From: Rhizobiales bacterium NRL2
GTDB taxonomy: Bacteria > Pseudomonadota > Alphaproteobacteria > Minwuiales > Minwuiaceae
Reading direction: 5' to 3'
NCBI GenBank assembly: GCA_001664005.1
Contig: CP016093.1
Span: 3,649,031 to 3,713,030, forward strand
DNA: 64,000 nucleotides
Below the pieces are notes generated by a model. That model had not been told where the DNA came from. It did not search any database and saw nothing but the letters and a program-made list of their open reading frames with translations. Positions 9,927 through 18,268 of the stretch are shown in pieces. Numbering within the stretch: position 1 is the stretch's first letter; every line of letters begins with the position of its first letter. Made by a program: the position numbers and the translations under genes.

Positions 9927-10903
9927 TGGCGCCGGCGCGCAAACCGGAGAGCTGGATGCGCCTCGCCACCCTGGCGTCGGTGCTGACGGCCTTTGTCCTG
10001 TTGGTGATCAAGACCGTGGCACTGGTCATGACCGGCTCCACGGCCATGCTCGGGTCCCTGCTGGATTCGGCGCTCGATCTGACCGCTTCGCTGACCAACC
10101 TGTTCGCGGTCCGCTACAGCCTGACGGAAGCGGACGAGGAACACCGTTTCGGCCACGGCAAGGCCGAATCCCTCGGCGCCCTGGCGCAGGCGGCGCTGAT
10201 TTCCGGCTCCGCCGTTTTCCTGGCCTGGGAGAGCGCTGCGAACCTTCTCGACCCCGATCCAGTACGCGCCACTACGCTCGGCATCATCGTCATGGTGGTA
10301 TCGATCGCGATGACGCTCGTGCTCGTGGCCTTTCAGCGCTTCGTCGTCCGCCGCTCCGGCTCTGTCGCGATCAGCGCCGACCTGCTGCATTATTCGGGCG
10401 ACCTGCTGATGAACGCCGGCGTCATCGTCGCGCTGGTGCTGTCGGGCATGATGGGCGTGCATGTCGCTGATCCGATCATCGGCGTACTGATCGCACTGTG
10501 GCTGCTGCGCGGGTCGTGGCAGATCAGCCGCAACGCCTTCGACCAGTTGATGGACCGGGAACTGCCCGAGGACGAGCGCGCGCGCATCCTGACCGCGGCG
10601 CTGGCAGTCCCCGACGTCAGCGCCGTGCACGACCTGCGCACGCGGCAGTCCGGCCTGGCAGCCTTCGTTCAGGTCCACGTCGAGCTGGACGGCGGCATGT
10701 CGCTCTACCGCGCGCATGTCATCGCCGACATGGTGGAGGCGGAGATCGAGCGCATCCATCCGGGCGCAGAGGTCATCGTCCACCTAGATCCGGCGGGCGC
10801 GGAAGATCTCGCGGATCAGTACGACCGCGTCACGGCGGCGGAGTGGGACGGCGGCGCGGAGGAGACCTCCGAAGAAGACAATTCCCAAGGGGAGCGGGCG
10901 TGA
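9926..10903 (+). CDS. Cation diffusion facilitator (FieF-like Zn2+/Fe2+ efflux)
   Basis: This 325-residue member of the CDF family exports divalent metal in exchange for protons. It has six membrane segments. The tetrahedral metal site is complete: Asp47 and Asp51 in GSLLDSALDL, and His155 and Asp159 in ADLLHYSGD, an offset of two from FieF D45/D49/H153/D157. A cytoplasmic C-terminal domain with VHDLRTRQSG and a conserved H-x-H near VHVELDG follows, then an acidic tail. The DD-HD arrangement suggests Zn, Fe or Cd rather than Mn. Its start overlaps the pdxH stop by 1 nt. Confidence 0.92.
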   Translation: MAPARKPESWMRLATLASVLTAFVLLVIKTVALVMTGSTAMLGSLLDSALDLTASLTNLFAVRYSLTEADEEHRFGHGKAESLGALAQAALISGSAVFLAWESAANLLDPDPVRATTLGIIVMVVSIAMTLVLVAFQRFVVRRSGSVAISADLLHYSGDLLMNAGVIVALVLSGMMGVHVADPIIGVLIALWLLRGSWQISRNAFDQLMDRELPEDERARILTAALAVPDVSAVHDLRTRQSGLAAFVQVHVELDGGMSLYRAHVIADMVEAEIERIHPGAEVIVHLDPAGAEDLADQYDRVTAAEWDGGAEETSEEDNSQGERA

Positions 10904-10918
10904 GTTATCTTCCCGGCC

Positions 10919-11656
10919 ATGGCTGATAGCGGCAAGACACTGATCCTGACCGGCGCCTCGCGCGGGATCGGACATGCGACGGTGAAGCGCTTCGGCGCCG
11001 CGGGCTGGCGCATCATCACCGTCTCCCGTCATCCCTTCTCCGAGGACTGCCCCTGGGAGCATGGCGAGGAGGATCACGTCCAGCTCGACCTCTCGCGCCA
11101 GGAAACCATCCAGGAAGGCATCGCCAGCCTGAAGTCGAAACTGCCCGACGGCCGCCTCGACGCCCTGATCAACAACGCCGGCATCTCGCCCAAGGGGCCG
11201 GACGGCGGACGGCTGAGCACGATGAACACCGCCCCCGAGGACTGGTACAGCGTCTTCAACGTGAACCTCTTCGCCCCGGTCTGGCTGGCGCGCGGTCTGT
11301 TCGACGAACTCAAGGCGGCGAAGGGCGCGGTGGTCAACGTGACCTCGATCGCCGGCAGCCGCGTGCATCCCTTCGCCGGTTCCGCCTACAGCACCTCGAA
11401 GGCTGCGCTGGCGGCCCTGACGCGGGAAATGGCGGCCGACCTGGGCCCGCACGGCATCCGCGTCAACGCCATCGCGCCGGGCGAGATCGACACCGCGATC
11501 CTCTCGCCCGGGACCGAGAAGATGATCGAGGACATTCCGCTGCACCGGCTCGGCCGGCCCGAGGAAGTGGCCTCGACGATCTATTTCCTCTGCTCGCCCC
11601 AGGCCAGCTACGTCACCGGCGCGGAGGTCCACATCAACGGTGGACAGCATGTCTGA
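10919..11656 (+). CDS. SDR-family oxidoreductase
   Basis: This 245-residue classical short-chain dehydrogenase has the cofactor loop TGASRGIG at residues 10-17, the NNAG motif, catalytic Ser in VNVTSIAGS and the Tyr-x-x-x-Lys pair in SAYSTSKAALAA. The RHPFS region after the second strand suggests NADP preference, but that is weak. Its 3' end overlaps the next gene by 8 nt, pairing it with a PhyH-type dioxygenase; the two may work on the same hydroxylated substrate. The substrate cannot be told from sequence. Confidence 0.88.
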   Translation: MADSGKTLILTGASRGIGHATVKRFGAAGWRIITVSRHPFSEDCPWEHGEEDHVQLDLSRQETIQEGIASLKSKLPDGRLDALINNAGISPKGPDGGRLSTMNTAPEDWYSVFNVNLFAPVWLARGLFDELKAAKGAVVNVTSIAGSRVHPFAGSAYSTSKAALAALTREMAADLGPHGIRVNAIAPGEIDTAILSPGTEKMIEDIPLHRLGRPEEVASTIYFLCSPQASYVTGAEVHINGGQHV

Positions 11657-12521
11657 CGCCGGCACGGCGAAGCATGCGGGCGAGACCGACCCTTTCGGCA
11701 AACAGGCCCAGGAAATCAACCGCGAACGCCTGATCTCGAGCGAGGCCGACCGCGCGGAAATGGCCGGCGCCGCGGCGCATCTGGCCAGGCATGGCTATGC
11801 CGTGTTGCCGGACATGCTTGATGCGGAGGGACTGGAGGCCGCGCGGGCGGCGCTGGACCCCATCAACGAGGCCAACCGCTGGGGTGTCTACGAGTTCGAG
11901 GGCAAGCGGACCAAGCGGGTCTACAGCCTGCTCTCGCTCAGCCGCGGTTTCGACTTCATGGCCGCCGACCGGCGCATGATCGCCCTGATCGAGAGCCGTT
12001 TCGGCGAGAGCCCGGTGATCAGCGCAGCCCAGGGCATGACCCTCCATGGCGGACAGAGCGCCCAGCCGCTGCACCGCGACGACGGCCACTACGCCGCGCC
12101 CCGGCCGCGGCCGCCCTTCGTCGTCTCCTGCATCTGGGCGCTGGACGACTTCACGGCGGAGAACGGGGCGACGATGTACGTCCCCGGCTCCCATACCGAT
12201 CCGGGCGATACGCCTCCCACGACGCCCCCGTCGCAGGCGATCGTGCCGGCGGGCTCGGTCTTCGTCTATGACGGGGCGCTCTGGCACGGCGGCGGCGAAG
12301 CCCGGGGCGACAGCCGCCGGCGCGCGGTCAACATGATCTACTGCCGGCCCTGGCTGCGTCAGCAGGAGAACTGGATCGTCACCACCCCGCCCGAGGAGGC
12401 GAAGGACCTGCCGAAGGTCATGCAGCGGCTCTTCGGCTACTGGATCTACGGCTTCACGCTCAACACCGCCTTCGGCACCGCACCGCTCAAGGCGCACGAG
12501 ATGCTGAAGGCGCGGAAATAG
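11649..12521 (+). CDS. Phytanoyl-CoA dioxygenase family protein
   Basis: This 290-residue protein belongs to the Fe(II)/2-oxoglutarate PhyH oxygenase family. The metal triad is visible: His142 and Asp144 in PLHRDDGHY, and a distal His213 in LWHGGGEA, followed by an Arg cluster (RRRAV) fitting the 2-oxoglutarate carboxylate. The double-stranded beta-helix core runs over residues about 45-235. Members hydroxylate fatty acyl-CoAs, ectoine and other small molecules, so the substrate is open. It is translationally coupled to the SDR upstream. GTG 11640 would add three residues. Confidence 0.85.
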   Translation: MSDAGTAKHAGETDPFGKQAQEINRERLISSEADRAEMAGAAAHLARHGYAVLPDMLDAEGLEAARAALDPINEANRWGVYEFEGKRTKRVYSLLSLSRGFDFMAADRRMIALIESRFGESPVISAAQGMTLHGGQSAQPLHRDDGHYAAPRPRPPFVVSCIWALDDFTAENGATMYVPGSHTDPGDTPPTTPPSQAIVPAGSVFVYDGALWHGGGEARGDSRRRAVNMIYCRPWLRQQENWIVTTPPEEAKDLPKVMQRLFGYWIYGFTLNTAFGTAPLKAHEMLKARK

Positions 12522-12540
12522 CTCGTAACATTATTGGCGT

Positions 12541-12625
12541 CCTGGGGCTTGACCTCAGGACCCAGTCTGTCGGTTCGCTGGGTCCTTGGATCAAGCCTGC
12601 CCCGGACATGATCCGGGGTCCAAGG
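12541..12625. repeat. Palindromic intergenic element, copy 1
   Basis: The gap between the convergent dioxygenase and rlmN genes is filled by stacked inverted repeats: GGACCCAG at 12558-12565 pairs with CTGGGTCC at 12578-12585, and CCCCGGA pairs with TCCGGGG just after 12598 with a 5-nt loop. The composition (TTGATCC.. arms) resembles the short palindromic elements common between alphaproteobacterial genes. It may also end transcription from both sides. Related elements lie at 15641 and 41150. Confidence 0.7.
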
Positions 12626-12638
12626 GCGCCGACTTGAC

Positions 12639-13799
12639 CTAGCCCGCGACGCCGGTCTTCTGGCGGCGTTCTCGTTCGCTGGCGGTCTTGAGCTGGCCGC
12701 AGGCGGCCATGATGTCCTGCCCGCGCGGGGTGCGCACCGGGCTGGAATAGCCGGCGTCGTTGACGATCTCAGCGAACTTGCGGATCGCCTCCGGCTTTGA
12801 GCACGCATAGGGCGCGCCGGGCCAGGGATTGAACGGGATCAGGTTGACCTTGGACGGAATGCCCCGGATCAGGCGGACCAGTTCCCGCGCCTCGGCCGGG
12901 CTGTCGTTGATGCCGTCCAGCATCACGTATTCCCAGGTGATGCGCCGCGCATTGTTCGCCGCCGGATAGGTGCGGCAGGCGTCCATCAGCTCCCGGAGCG
13001 GGTGCTTGCGGTTGATGGGCACGAGCACGTCGCGCAGTTCGTCGTTCACCGCGTGCAGCGAGATCGCCAGATTGACCTCCAGCTCCCGTCCGCAGCGTTC
13101 GATCATCGGCACGACGCCCGAGGTCGAGAGCGTGATGCGCCGCTTCGAGATGGCGATGCCGTCGCCGTCCATGGCGATCTTCAGGGCGCGGGCGACGTTC
13201 TCGTAGTTCAGCAGCGGCTCGCCCATGCCCATCATGACGATATTGGAGATGTAGCGGTTGCCGTCCTTCGGCGTCGGCCATTCGCCGATGGTGTCGCGCG
13301 CGACCATCAGCTGGGCGATGATCTCGCCGGCGGTCAGGTTGCGCACCAGCTTCTGCGTGCCCGTGTGGCAGAAGGCGCAGGTCAGGGTGCAGCCGACCTG
13401 GCTGGAAACGCAGAGCGCGCCGCGGTCTTCCTCCGGGATGTGCACCGTCTCCGCCTCGTGGCCGTCGCCGAAGCGCATCAGCCATTTGCGCGTGCCGTCG
13501 CTCGACTCCTGGTAGTCCGTGACCTCCGGCCGGCCGATCACGAAGCGGTCGTCCAGATCCGCCCGCCAGGCCTTGGAAATCGACGTCATCTCGTCGAAGG
13601 AGCGCGCGCCGCGGTGGTAGATCCAGTGGAAAAGCTGGCTGGCCCGCATCTTCACCTTGTCGGACCGCTCGCCGGCGTCCAGCAGGGCGCGGGCGATTCC
13701 GTCGCGATCCAGACCGATCAGCGACGGCCGCCGGTCGAGGCCGGCGGGAAAGGCGCGGTCCGTGGCGCGGAAGTCCGGCGCGATGGCGGTATCGTTCAC
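12639..13799 (-). CDS. rlmN: Dual-specificity 23S rRNA/tRNA adenine-C2 methyltransferase RlmN
   Basis: RlmN is a radical SAM enzyme that makes 2-methyladenosine in 23S rRNA (A2503) and tRNA (A37). The 386 residues carry the radical SAM cluster motif CTLTCAFC, the upstream VSSQVG segment, [12 protein letters not shown], and a conserved Cys near the C-terminus (MAACGQL) that serves as the methyl-carrying residue. The N-terminal region [11 protein letters not shown] is the usual accessory domain. Its start overlaps the stop of the IalB-family gene upstream (ATGA). Confidence 0.96.
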   Translation of the reverse strand: MNDTAIAPDFRATDRAFPAGLDRRPSLIGLDRDGIARALLDAGERSDKVKMRASQLFHWIYHRGARSFDEMTSISKAWRADLDDRFVIGRPEVTDYQESSDGTRKWLMRFGDGHEAETVHIPEEDRGALCVSSQVGCTLTCAFCHTGTQKLVRNLTAGEIIAQLMVARDTIGEWPTPKDGNRYISNIVMMGMGEPLLNYENVARALKIAMDGDGIAISKRRITLSTSGVVPMIERCGRELEVNLAISLHAVNDELRDVLVPINRKHPLRELMDACRTYPAANNARRITWEYVMLDGINDSPAEARELVRLIRGIPSKVNLIPFNPWPGAPYACSKPEAIRKFAEIVNDAGYSSPVRTPRGQDIMAACGQLKTASERERRQKTGVAG

Positions 13800-14305
13800 T
13801 GGCAGGCCTTGTCGATGGCGTTGGAGGCGGCGGTGAAGCCGAGCAGCGAATAGACATCGACGGTGTGGGTGCCGCGGCTGGAATAGCCGTCGATGCGCAT
13901 GTCGCGTCCGGCCTTCATGTCACGGATCATCGCCCGGTCGTCTTCCGGGTCCACCGTCCAGGCGCGCTCGCCGTCGGTGCTCATGCCGTACTCGCTGCTG
14001 CCGATCCTGGCAATGGCCTCGCGGTTCTCGGCGAAGGGATAGCCGACGATCATGCTGATCTCGCCCTGCACGCCTTCGGCGGGTCGGTGCGAGACGTAGA
14101 AGCGAATATCGCCGCGGCGCACGTTCGACGGCTCCGTCGATTTCGGCGTCGAGGTGATATAGCAGATGCGCACATCGCCCTCGCGGTAGACCCACGCCGA
14201 CCAGTCACGGAAGTCGCCGATCTTCTGCGCCGCGTTCTGGGCCGACGCGACGCCCGACAGCAGGCCGGCCGCGACGGCAATCATGATGATGAGTGCCTTT
14301 CCCAT
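13796..14305 (-). CDS. Invasion-associated locus B (IalB) family secreted protein
   Basis: This 169-residue protein has a signal peptide at residues 1-23 (ending VASAQ) and the IalB-family core: [19 protein letters not shown] with a conserved Cys, VSHRP, and a C-terminal [20 protein letters not shown] with a second Cys that probably forms a disulfide. IalB was named for Bartonella red-cell invasion, but homologues occur in nearly all free-living alphaproteobacteria, so virulence should not be inferred. ATG 14305 was preferred because it opens the signal peptide. It precedes rlmN with a 4-nt overlap. Confidence 0.85.
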   Translation of the reverse strand: MGKALIIMIAVAAGLLSGVASAQNAAQKIGDFRDWSAWVYREGDVRICYITSTPKSTEPSNVRRGDIRFYVSHRPAEGVQGEISMIVGYPFAENREAIARIGSSEYGMSTDGERAWTVDPEDDRAMIRDMKAGRDMRIDGYSSRGTHTVDVYSLLGFTAASNAIDKACQ

Positions 14306-14441
14306 GGGCGCAACATAGAGAGCGATTGCGGCAATTTCCAGCCAGCGTGAAGCCCGGCACATGGCGGCCCGCGGCGATCGGCGATTGTGCCGCCCGCCGG
14401 GCGCGGATAAACGGTCCCGACACCGTCACGGACCACCATCC

Positions 14442-15629
14442 TTGCAGCTTCATCCCAAATCCGCGCTCGGCGCCACGCTGGCCCTGCAGGTCGTCGCAGC
14501 CGCTATCTTCACCACCGGGGCGGTGCTGGCGCCGGCGCTGCCCGTCAGCCTCGGACTGGACGAAGCCGGCATCGGCCTCTACGGCGCCATCACCTTTCTC
14601 GGCGCCATGTTCGGCTCCCCCATCGCCGCCGCCTTCATCGGCCGTCACGGGGCCATCCGGCTAACCCAGGCGGGCATGGTGATCTCGATCCTCGGGCTGT
14701 CGGCGCTCTACCTGGAGACCTATGTCCTGGCGCTGGCCGGGGCGCTGCTGATCGGCCTCGGCTACGGACCCAATGCGCCGGGCGGCTCGCATCTGCTGGC
14801 CCGCCACGCGCCGCCGCGGCGACGCGGCCTGTTCTTCTCCATCAAACAGTCGGGCGTGCCCATCGGCGGCGCCATCGTCGGCCTGATGGTCCCGGCGCTG
14901 GAGGACGCATACGGCTGGCGCGTGGCCGCCGCGGCGGTGCTGCTGTTCGGCGGCGCCGTCCTGCTCGCGGTGCAGCCCTGGCGCGGCCGGCTGGACGTGG
15001 AGCGGCTGGCGCCGCCGAAGTCCGTGCGTCTCGGCCTGCGGGAGATCATCCCGCTGGACGGCATGCGCGCGCATCCGCTGCTGCCCTTCATCTCCTTCAC
15101 CGCCTTCGCCTACGGCGCAGGGCAGATGATCATGTTCACCTACACGGTCATCTTCCTGACCACCCGGGCCGGGCTGAGCCTCGTGGAAGCCGGCCAGGCC
15201 TTCGCGGTAATGCAGGCGACCAGCTTCGCCATGCGCATCTTCGCCGGCTGGCTGAACGACCGCTGGCGCCGCCCGCGCCCGCTGCTGGCGGGCTTCGGCG
15301 CGGTCACGGCGGTGGGCGTGACCCTGCTCGCCGGGGTCGGACCCGACACGGCCCATGCGGCGATCCTTGGCATCGCCGCGCTGTGCGGCGCGGCGGCCGC
15401 GGGCTGGAACGGCGTCTACCTGGCCGAGGTCGCGCGCATCGTGCCCCAGGACAAGGTGGCGGCCGCGACCGGCGCCACGGTCTTCTGCACCTATTTCGGG
15501 CTGGTGGTGGGGCCGGCGCTGTTCGGACTGGCCGTGGCCAGCCAGGGCTACGCCTTCGCCTATGGCGGACTGGCGCTGGCCTCGCTGATCGGCGCGGCGG
15601 CGGTCTTCGCCCGCAAGCCGGTGGCGTAG
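14442..15629 (+). CDS. Major facilitator superfamily transporter
   Basis: This roughly 395-residue protein has twelve predicted membrane segments and belongs to the major facilitator superfamily. The loop 2-3 signature is present as GRHGAIRLTQAG, and its N/C halves are joined by a cytoplasmic loop near residue 190 (QPWRGRLDVERL). The substrate is unknown; the overall pattern is like the cyanate/nitrate-type or Bcr-like exporters, but not enough to assign. The start is uncertain: TTG 14442 begins just before the first membrane helix, whereas ATG 14361 would add 27 residues of Arg-rich sequence unlike a transporter N-terminus. Confidence 0.8.
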   Translation: MQLHPKSALGATLALQVVAAAIFTTGAVLAPALPVSLGLDEAGIGLYGAITFLGAMFGSPIAAAFIGRHGAIRLTQAGMVISILGLSALYLETYVLALAGALLIGLGYGPNAPGGSHLLARHAPPRRRGLFFSIKQSGVPIGGAIVGLMVPALEDAYGWRVAAAAVLLFGGAVLLAVQPWRGRLDVERLAPPKSVRLGLREIIPLDGMRAHPLLPFISFTAFAYGAGQMIMFTYTVIFLTTRAGLSLVEAGQAFAVMQATSFAMRIFAGWLNDRWRRPRPLLAGFGAVTAVGVTLLAGVGPDTAHAAILGIAALCGAAAAGWNGVYLAEVARIVPQDKVAAATGATVFCTYFGLVVGPALFGLAVASQGYAFAYGGLALASLIGAAAVFARKPVA

Positions 15630-15640
15630 CCGATTTGTTG

Positions 15641-15712
15641 CCCTCGGACTTGATCCGAGGGCCTGTGCAACGGCGCATCCACAACTCAGGTCCTCGGGTC
15701 AGGCCCGAGGAC
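15641..15712. repeat. Palindromic intergenic element, copy 2
   Basis: Two perfect hairpins stand between the convergent MFS and moeB-like genes. CCCTCGGA (15641-15648) pairs with TCCGAGGG (15654-15661) over a 5-nt loop, and GTCCTCGGG (15690-15698) pairs with CCCGAGGAC (15704-15712), again with a 5-nt loop. The layout matches the elements at 12541 and 41150. No T-run follows, so if it terminates transcription it does so by structure alone. Confidence 0.75.
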
Positions 15713-15723
15713 GCCAGCAACAT

Positions 15724-16470
15724 TCACCCGCCGCCGCAGAGCGGGCATTCGGGATCGGGTTTCACCTTGATGCGGCGGAAGCTGGCGGACAGGCCGTCAT
15801 AGATCAGCAGCCGGCCGGTCAGTCCCTCGCCCAGATCCAGCAGTTCCTTGATCGTCTCGGTCGCCTGCAGGCTGCCCATCACGCCGACGATGGCGCCCAG
15901 CACGCCGTCGCGGGCGCAGGTCTGTTCCTCCGGGGGGATGTCGCGGTAGAGGCAGCGGTAGCAGGGATTCTCCGGCTCCCAGCCGCGCCAGGTGGCGATC
16001 TGGCCGTCGAACCGCAGCACCGCCGCCGAAACCAGCGGCCGGCGCGCGGCGAAACAGGCGTCATGTACGGCGAAGCGGGTGGCGAAATTGTCCGAGCCGT
16101 CGCAGACGATGTCGTAGCCCTCGACCAGGTCGCCGGCGTTGGCGCCCTCGATGCGGGTGCGGTGTTCGACGATGCGGACGTCGGGGTTGATGCGGCGCAC
16201 CGCGCGGACGGCGCTCTCGGTCTTGGCGAGGCCGAGATCGTCGCCGCCGTGCAGGACCTGGCGTTGCAGGTTCGACAGGGCGACCGTGTCGTCGTCGACG
16301 ACGCCGATGGTGCCCACGCCCGCGGCGGCGAGATACATGATCAGCGGCGAGCCCAGTCCGCCGGCGCCGATCGCCAGCACCTTCGCGCGGAGCAGCTTCT
16401 GCTGGCCGGCGCCGCCGACCTCCTTCAGGACGATGTGACGGGCGTAACGCTCGATCTGGGCGTCATCCAT
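15724..16470 (-). CDS. moeB: MoeB/ThiF-family E1-like adenylyltransferase
   Basis: This 248-residue enzyme would adenylate the C-terminal Gly of a ubiquitin-like sulfur carrier such as MoaD or ThiS. The nucleotide loop GAGGLGSP is at residues 35-42, the acceptor region has VDDDTVALSNLQRQVL, and the acidic GSDNFATR motif is intact. Two CxxC pairs (CYRC and CPLC) form the zinc site. There is no C-terminal rhodanese domain, as in bacterial MoeB. It starts 5 bp after the Anbu stop and closes that operon. MoeB is the default call, but the protease context makes another client conceivable. Confidence 0.85.
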   Translation of the reverse strand: MDDAQIERYARHIVLKEVGGAGQQKLLRAKVLAIGAGGLGSPLIMYLAAAGVGTIGVVDDDTVALSNLQRQVLHGGDDLGLAKTESAVRAVRRINPDVRIVEHRTRIEGANAGDLVEGYDIVCDGSDNFATRFAVHDACFAARRPLVSAAVLRFDGQIATWRGWEPENPCYRCLYRDIPPEEQTCARDGVLGAIVGVMGSLQATETIKELLDLGEGLTGRLLIYDGLSASFRRIKVKPDPECPLCGGG

Positions 16471-16475
16471 GGCGC

Positions 16476-17216
16476 TCAGCCGTCCAGGGGCACGTCGGCG
16501 ATACCGCGATAGGCGCTGCGCAGGGCCTCCGACCAGCGGTGCCGGATATCCTCGAAATACGGATCGCCCTCGGCGATGCGGCGCTCGATATGCTCGCCCG
16601 GATGGTCGCGGCGATAGACCATGAGGTCCAGCGGCAGGCCCACGGACATGTTGGAGCGCAGCGTCGAATCCATGGAAATCAGGCAGACCTTCGCCGCCTC
16701 CTTCACCGGCACTCCGAAGGTCATCACCCGATCGAGGATCGGCTTGCCGTACTTGGTCTCGCCGATCTGGAAGAAGGGCGTGTCCTCCGTCGCCTCGATG
16801 AAATTGCCCTCGGCGTAGATCTGGTAGAGCCTGAGCTTGCGCCCGGCGATCTGGCCGCCCAGCAGGAACGTGGCGTTGAAGCCGTGCGCGCCCTGTTCCA
16901 GCGACGGGCCGTCGACCTCGCGGACGTCGCGGATCGCCGCGCCGACCAGACGGGCGACGGCGAACATGCTGGGGGCGCCGAGAATGGTCTCCCCGGGATC
17001 GACCGAGTTGTCCTCCATCCGCTCTTCCAGCAGTCCGACCACGGCCTGGGTGACGGCGAGATTGCCCGCCGACATCAGCGCCACCAGCCGCTCGCCCGGA
17101 CGCTTCCAGATCTTGAGCTTCCGGAAGGTGGAAATGTGGTCGATCCCGGCATTGGTGCGGGTGTCGGCCAGCATCACCAGCCCTTCGGCCGTCAACGTCC
17201 CGACGCAATAGGTCAC
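16476..17216 (-). CDS. Anbu-type proteasome-like peptidase
   Basis: This is a bacterial ancestral beta-subunit homologue of the proteasome, 246 residues. Translation from the GTG at 17216 gives Met-Thr-Tyr-Cys-Val-Gly, placing a Thr directly after the initiator as expected for an N-terminal nucleophile hydrolase. The active-site partners are recognisable in LADTRTNAGIDHIS (Asp) and TFRKLKIWK (Lys). GGAGGA stands nine bases before this GTG, which decides against longer readings. Anbu proteins assemble into large cytoplasmic oligomers with unknown substrates. It lies 61 bp downstream of the alpha-E gene and 5 bp ahead of moeB. Confidence 0.92.
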   Translation of the reverse strand: MTYCVGTLTAEGLVMLADTRTNAGIDHISTFRKLKIWKRPGERLVALMSAGNLAVTQAVVGLLEERMEDNSVDPGETILGAPSMFAVARLVGAAIRDVREVDGPSLEQGAHGFNATFLLGGQIAGRKLRLYQIYAEGNFIEATEDTPFFQIGETKYGKPILDRVMTFGVPVKEAAKVCLISMDSTLRSNMSVGLPLDLMVYRRDHPGEHIERRIAEGDPYFEDIRHRWSEALRSAYRGIADVPLDG

Positions 17217-17277
17217 TGCGGCGCATCCTCCGAGCATGAACAGGAAACAGGCCGCCTGATTAACGCAATCCGGCGGA

Positions 17278-18267
17278 TTACGCCACGGATTGTGACTGGC
17301 TCTGGGTCTCGCCCTGCTCCTCCGGCACCAGCAGGAAGTCCCGCTGTATCTGCGCGCCGATCTCGATGTTGCGGTCGACGACACTGGTCAGGAACTCGTG
17401 CAGGCCGATCAGGTTGAAGATCTCGTCGATGGTGCCGTACTTGATCTGCGCGTGGACGCGGCCGGCCATTCTCAGGCTGGGCAGCGAGCGGCCGTAGTCG
17501 CCCGACAGATCCTCCAGGTTCCGCATGATCTCGTCATAGCAGCTCCGGATCGACCGCGGCATCTCGTCCCTGAGAATCAGCAATTCCGCCACGCGGATGG
17601 ACCGGACCGCTTCGCCGAACAGCCGCCGGTAGTTGACATGCGCCGAAACCGACTGGAGCAGCGCCGTCCACTGATAGTAGTCGGCGGCGCCGCCGAGCGG
17701 CACGCCCTCCGGCAGGATCAGGTGGTACTTCACATCCAGGATCCGCGCAGTGGAATCGGCGCGTTCGACGAAGGTGCCGATGCGCAGGAAGTTGTAGAGG
17801 TCGTCGCGGATCATGGTGCCGGCGATGGCGCCGCGCACCAGATGGGAGCGCTGCTTCACCCAGTCGAAGAACTCCGAACGGCCGCGGCGCTCCATGGCCT
17901 CGACATCCATGTCCCGGATGCCGTGCCAGGTGTCGTTGACCGCCTCCCACAGTTCCCGCGTGATGGTATGCCGCTGGGCGCGCATGCTTTCGCGCGCGTT
18001 CTTCAGGCAGTTGTAGATGCTGGAGGGATTGTCACCGTCGAAGGCGATGAAATGGATGGCGTCGGCCTCGGTGACGGACTTGTATTTCTCGAGGTAGAGC
18101 GGCTCGGTGCCCGAAGCGATCAGGACCGAAAGCCACTCCCCGCCGTCCTCCGCCTTCATCGGCATCAGCGACATGCGCACGGCCACTTCCATCAGGCGGG
18201 CAAGGTTCTCGGCGCGCTCGACATAGCGGGAGGCCCAGTAGACGTCGTCTGCGGTACGGCTCAGCAT
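17278..18267 (-). CDS. Alpha-E domain protein (DUF403)
   Basis: This 329-residue, mainly alpha-helical protein belongs to the alpha-E family. It opens with the family signature MLSRTADDVYWASRYVERAE, with ENLARLMEVAVRM after it, and contains repeated helices rich in Arg and Glu. The biochemical role is unknown. It nearly always sits next to a circularly permuted ATP-grasp gene, and the pair is thought to make or modify a peptide. Here it starts 1 bp after the ATP-grasp stop and precedes Anbu. Confidence 0.92.
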   Translation of the reverse strand: MLSRTADDVYWASRYVERAENLARLMEVAVRMSLMPMKAEDGGEWLSVLIASGTEPLYLEKYKSVTEADAIHFIAFDGDNPSSIYNCLKNARESMRAQRHTITRELWEAVNDTWHGIRDMDVEAMERRGRSEFFDWVKQRSHLVRGAIAGTMIRDDLYNFLRIGTFVERADSTARILDVKYHLILPEGVPLGGAADYYQWTALLQSVSAHVNYRRLFGEAVRSIRVAELLILRDEMPRSIRSCYDEIMRNLEDLSGDYGRSLPSLRMAGRVHAQIKYGTIDEIFNLIGLHEFLTSVVDRNIEIGAQIQRDFLLVPEEQGETQSQSQSVA

Positions 18268-18268
18268 C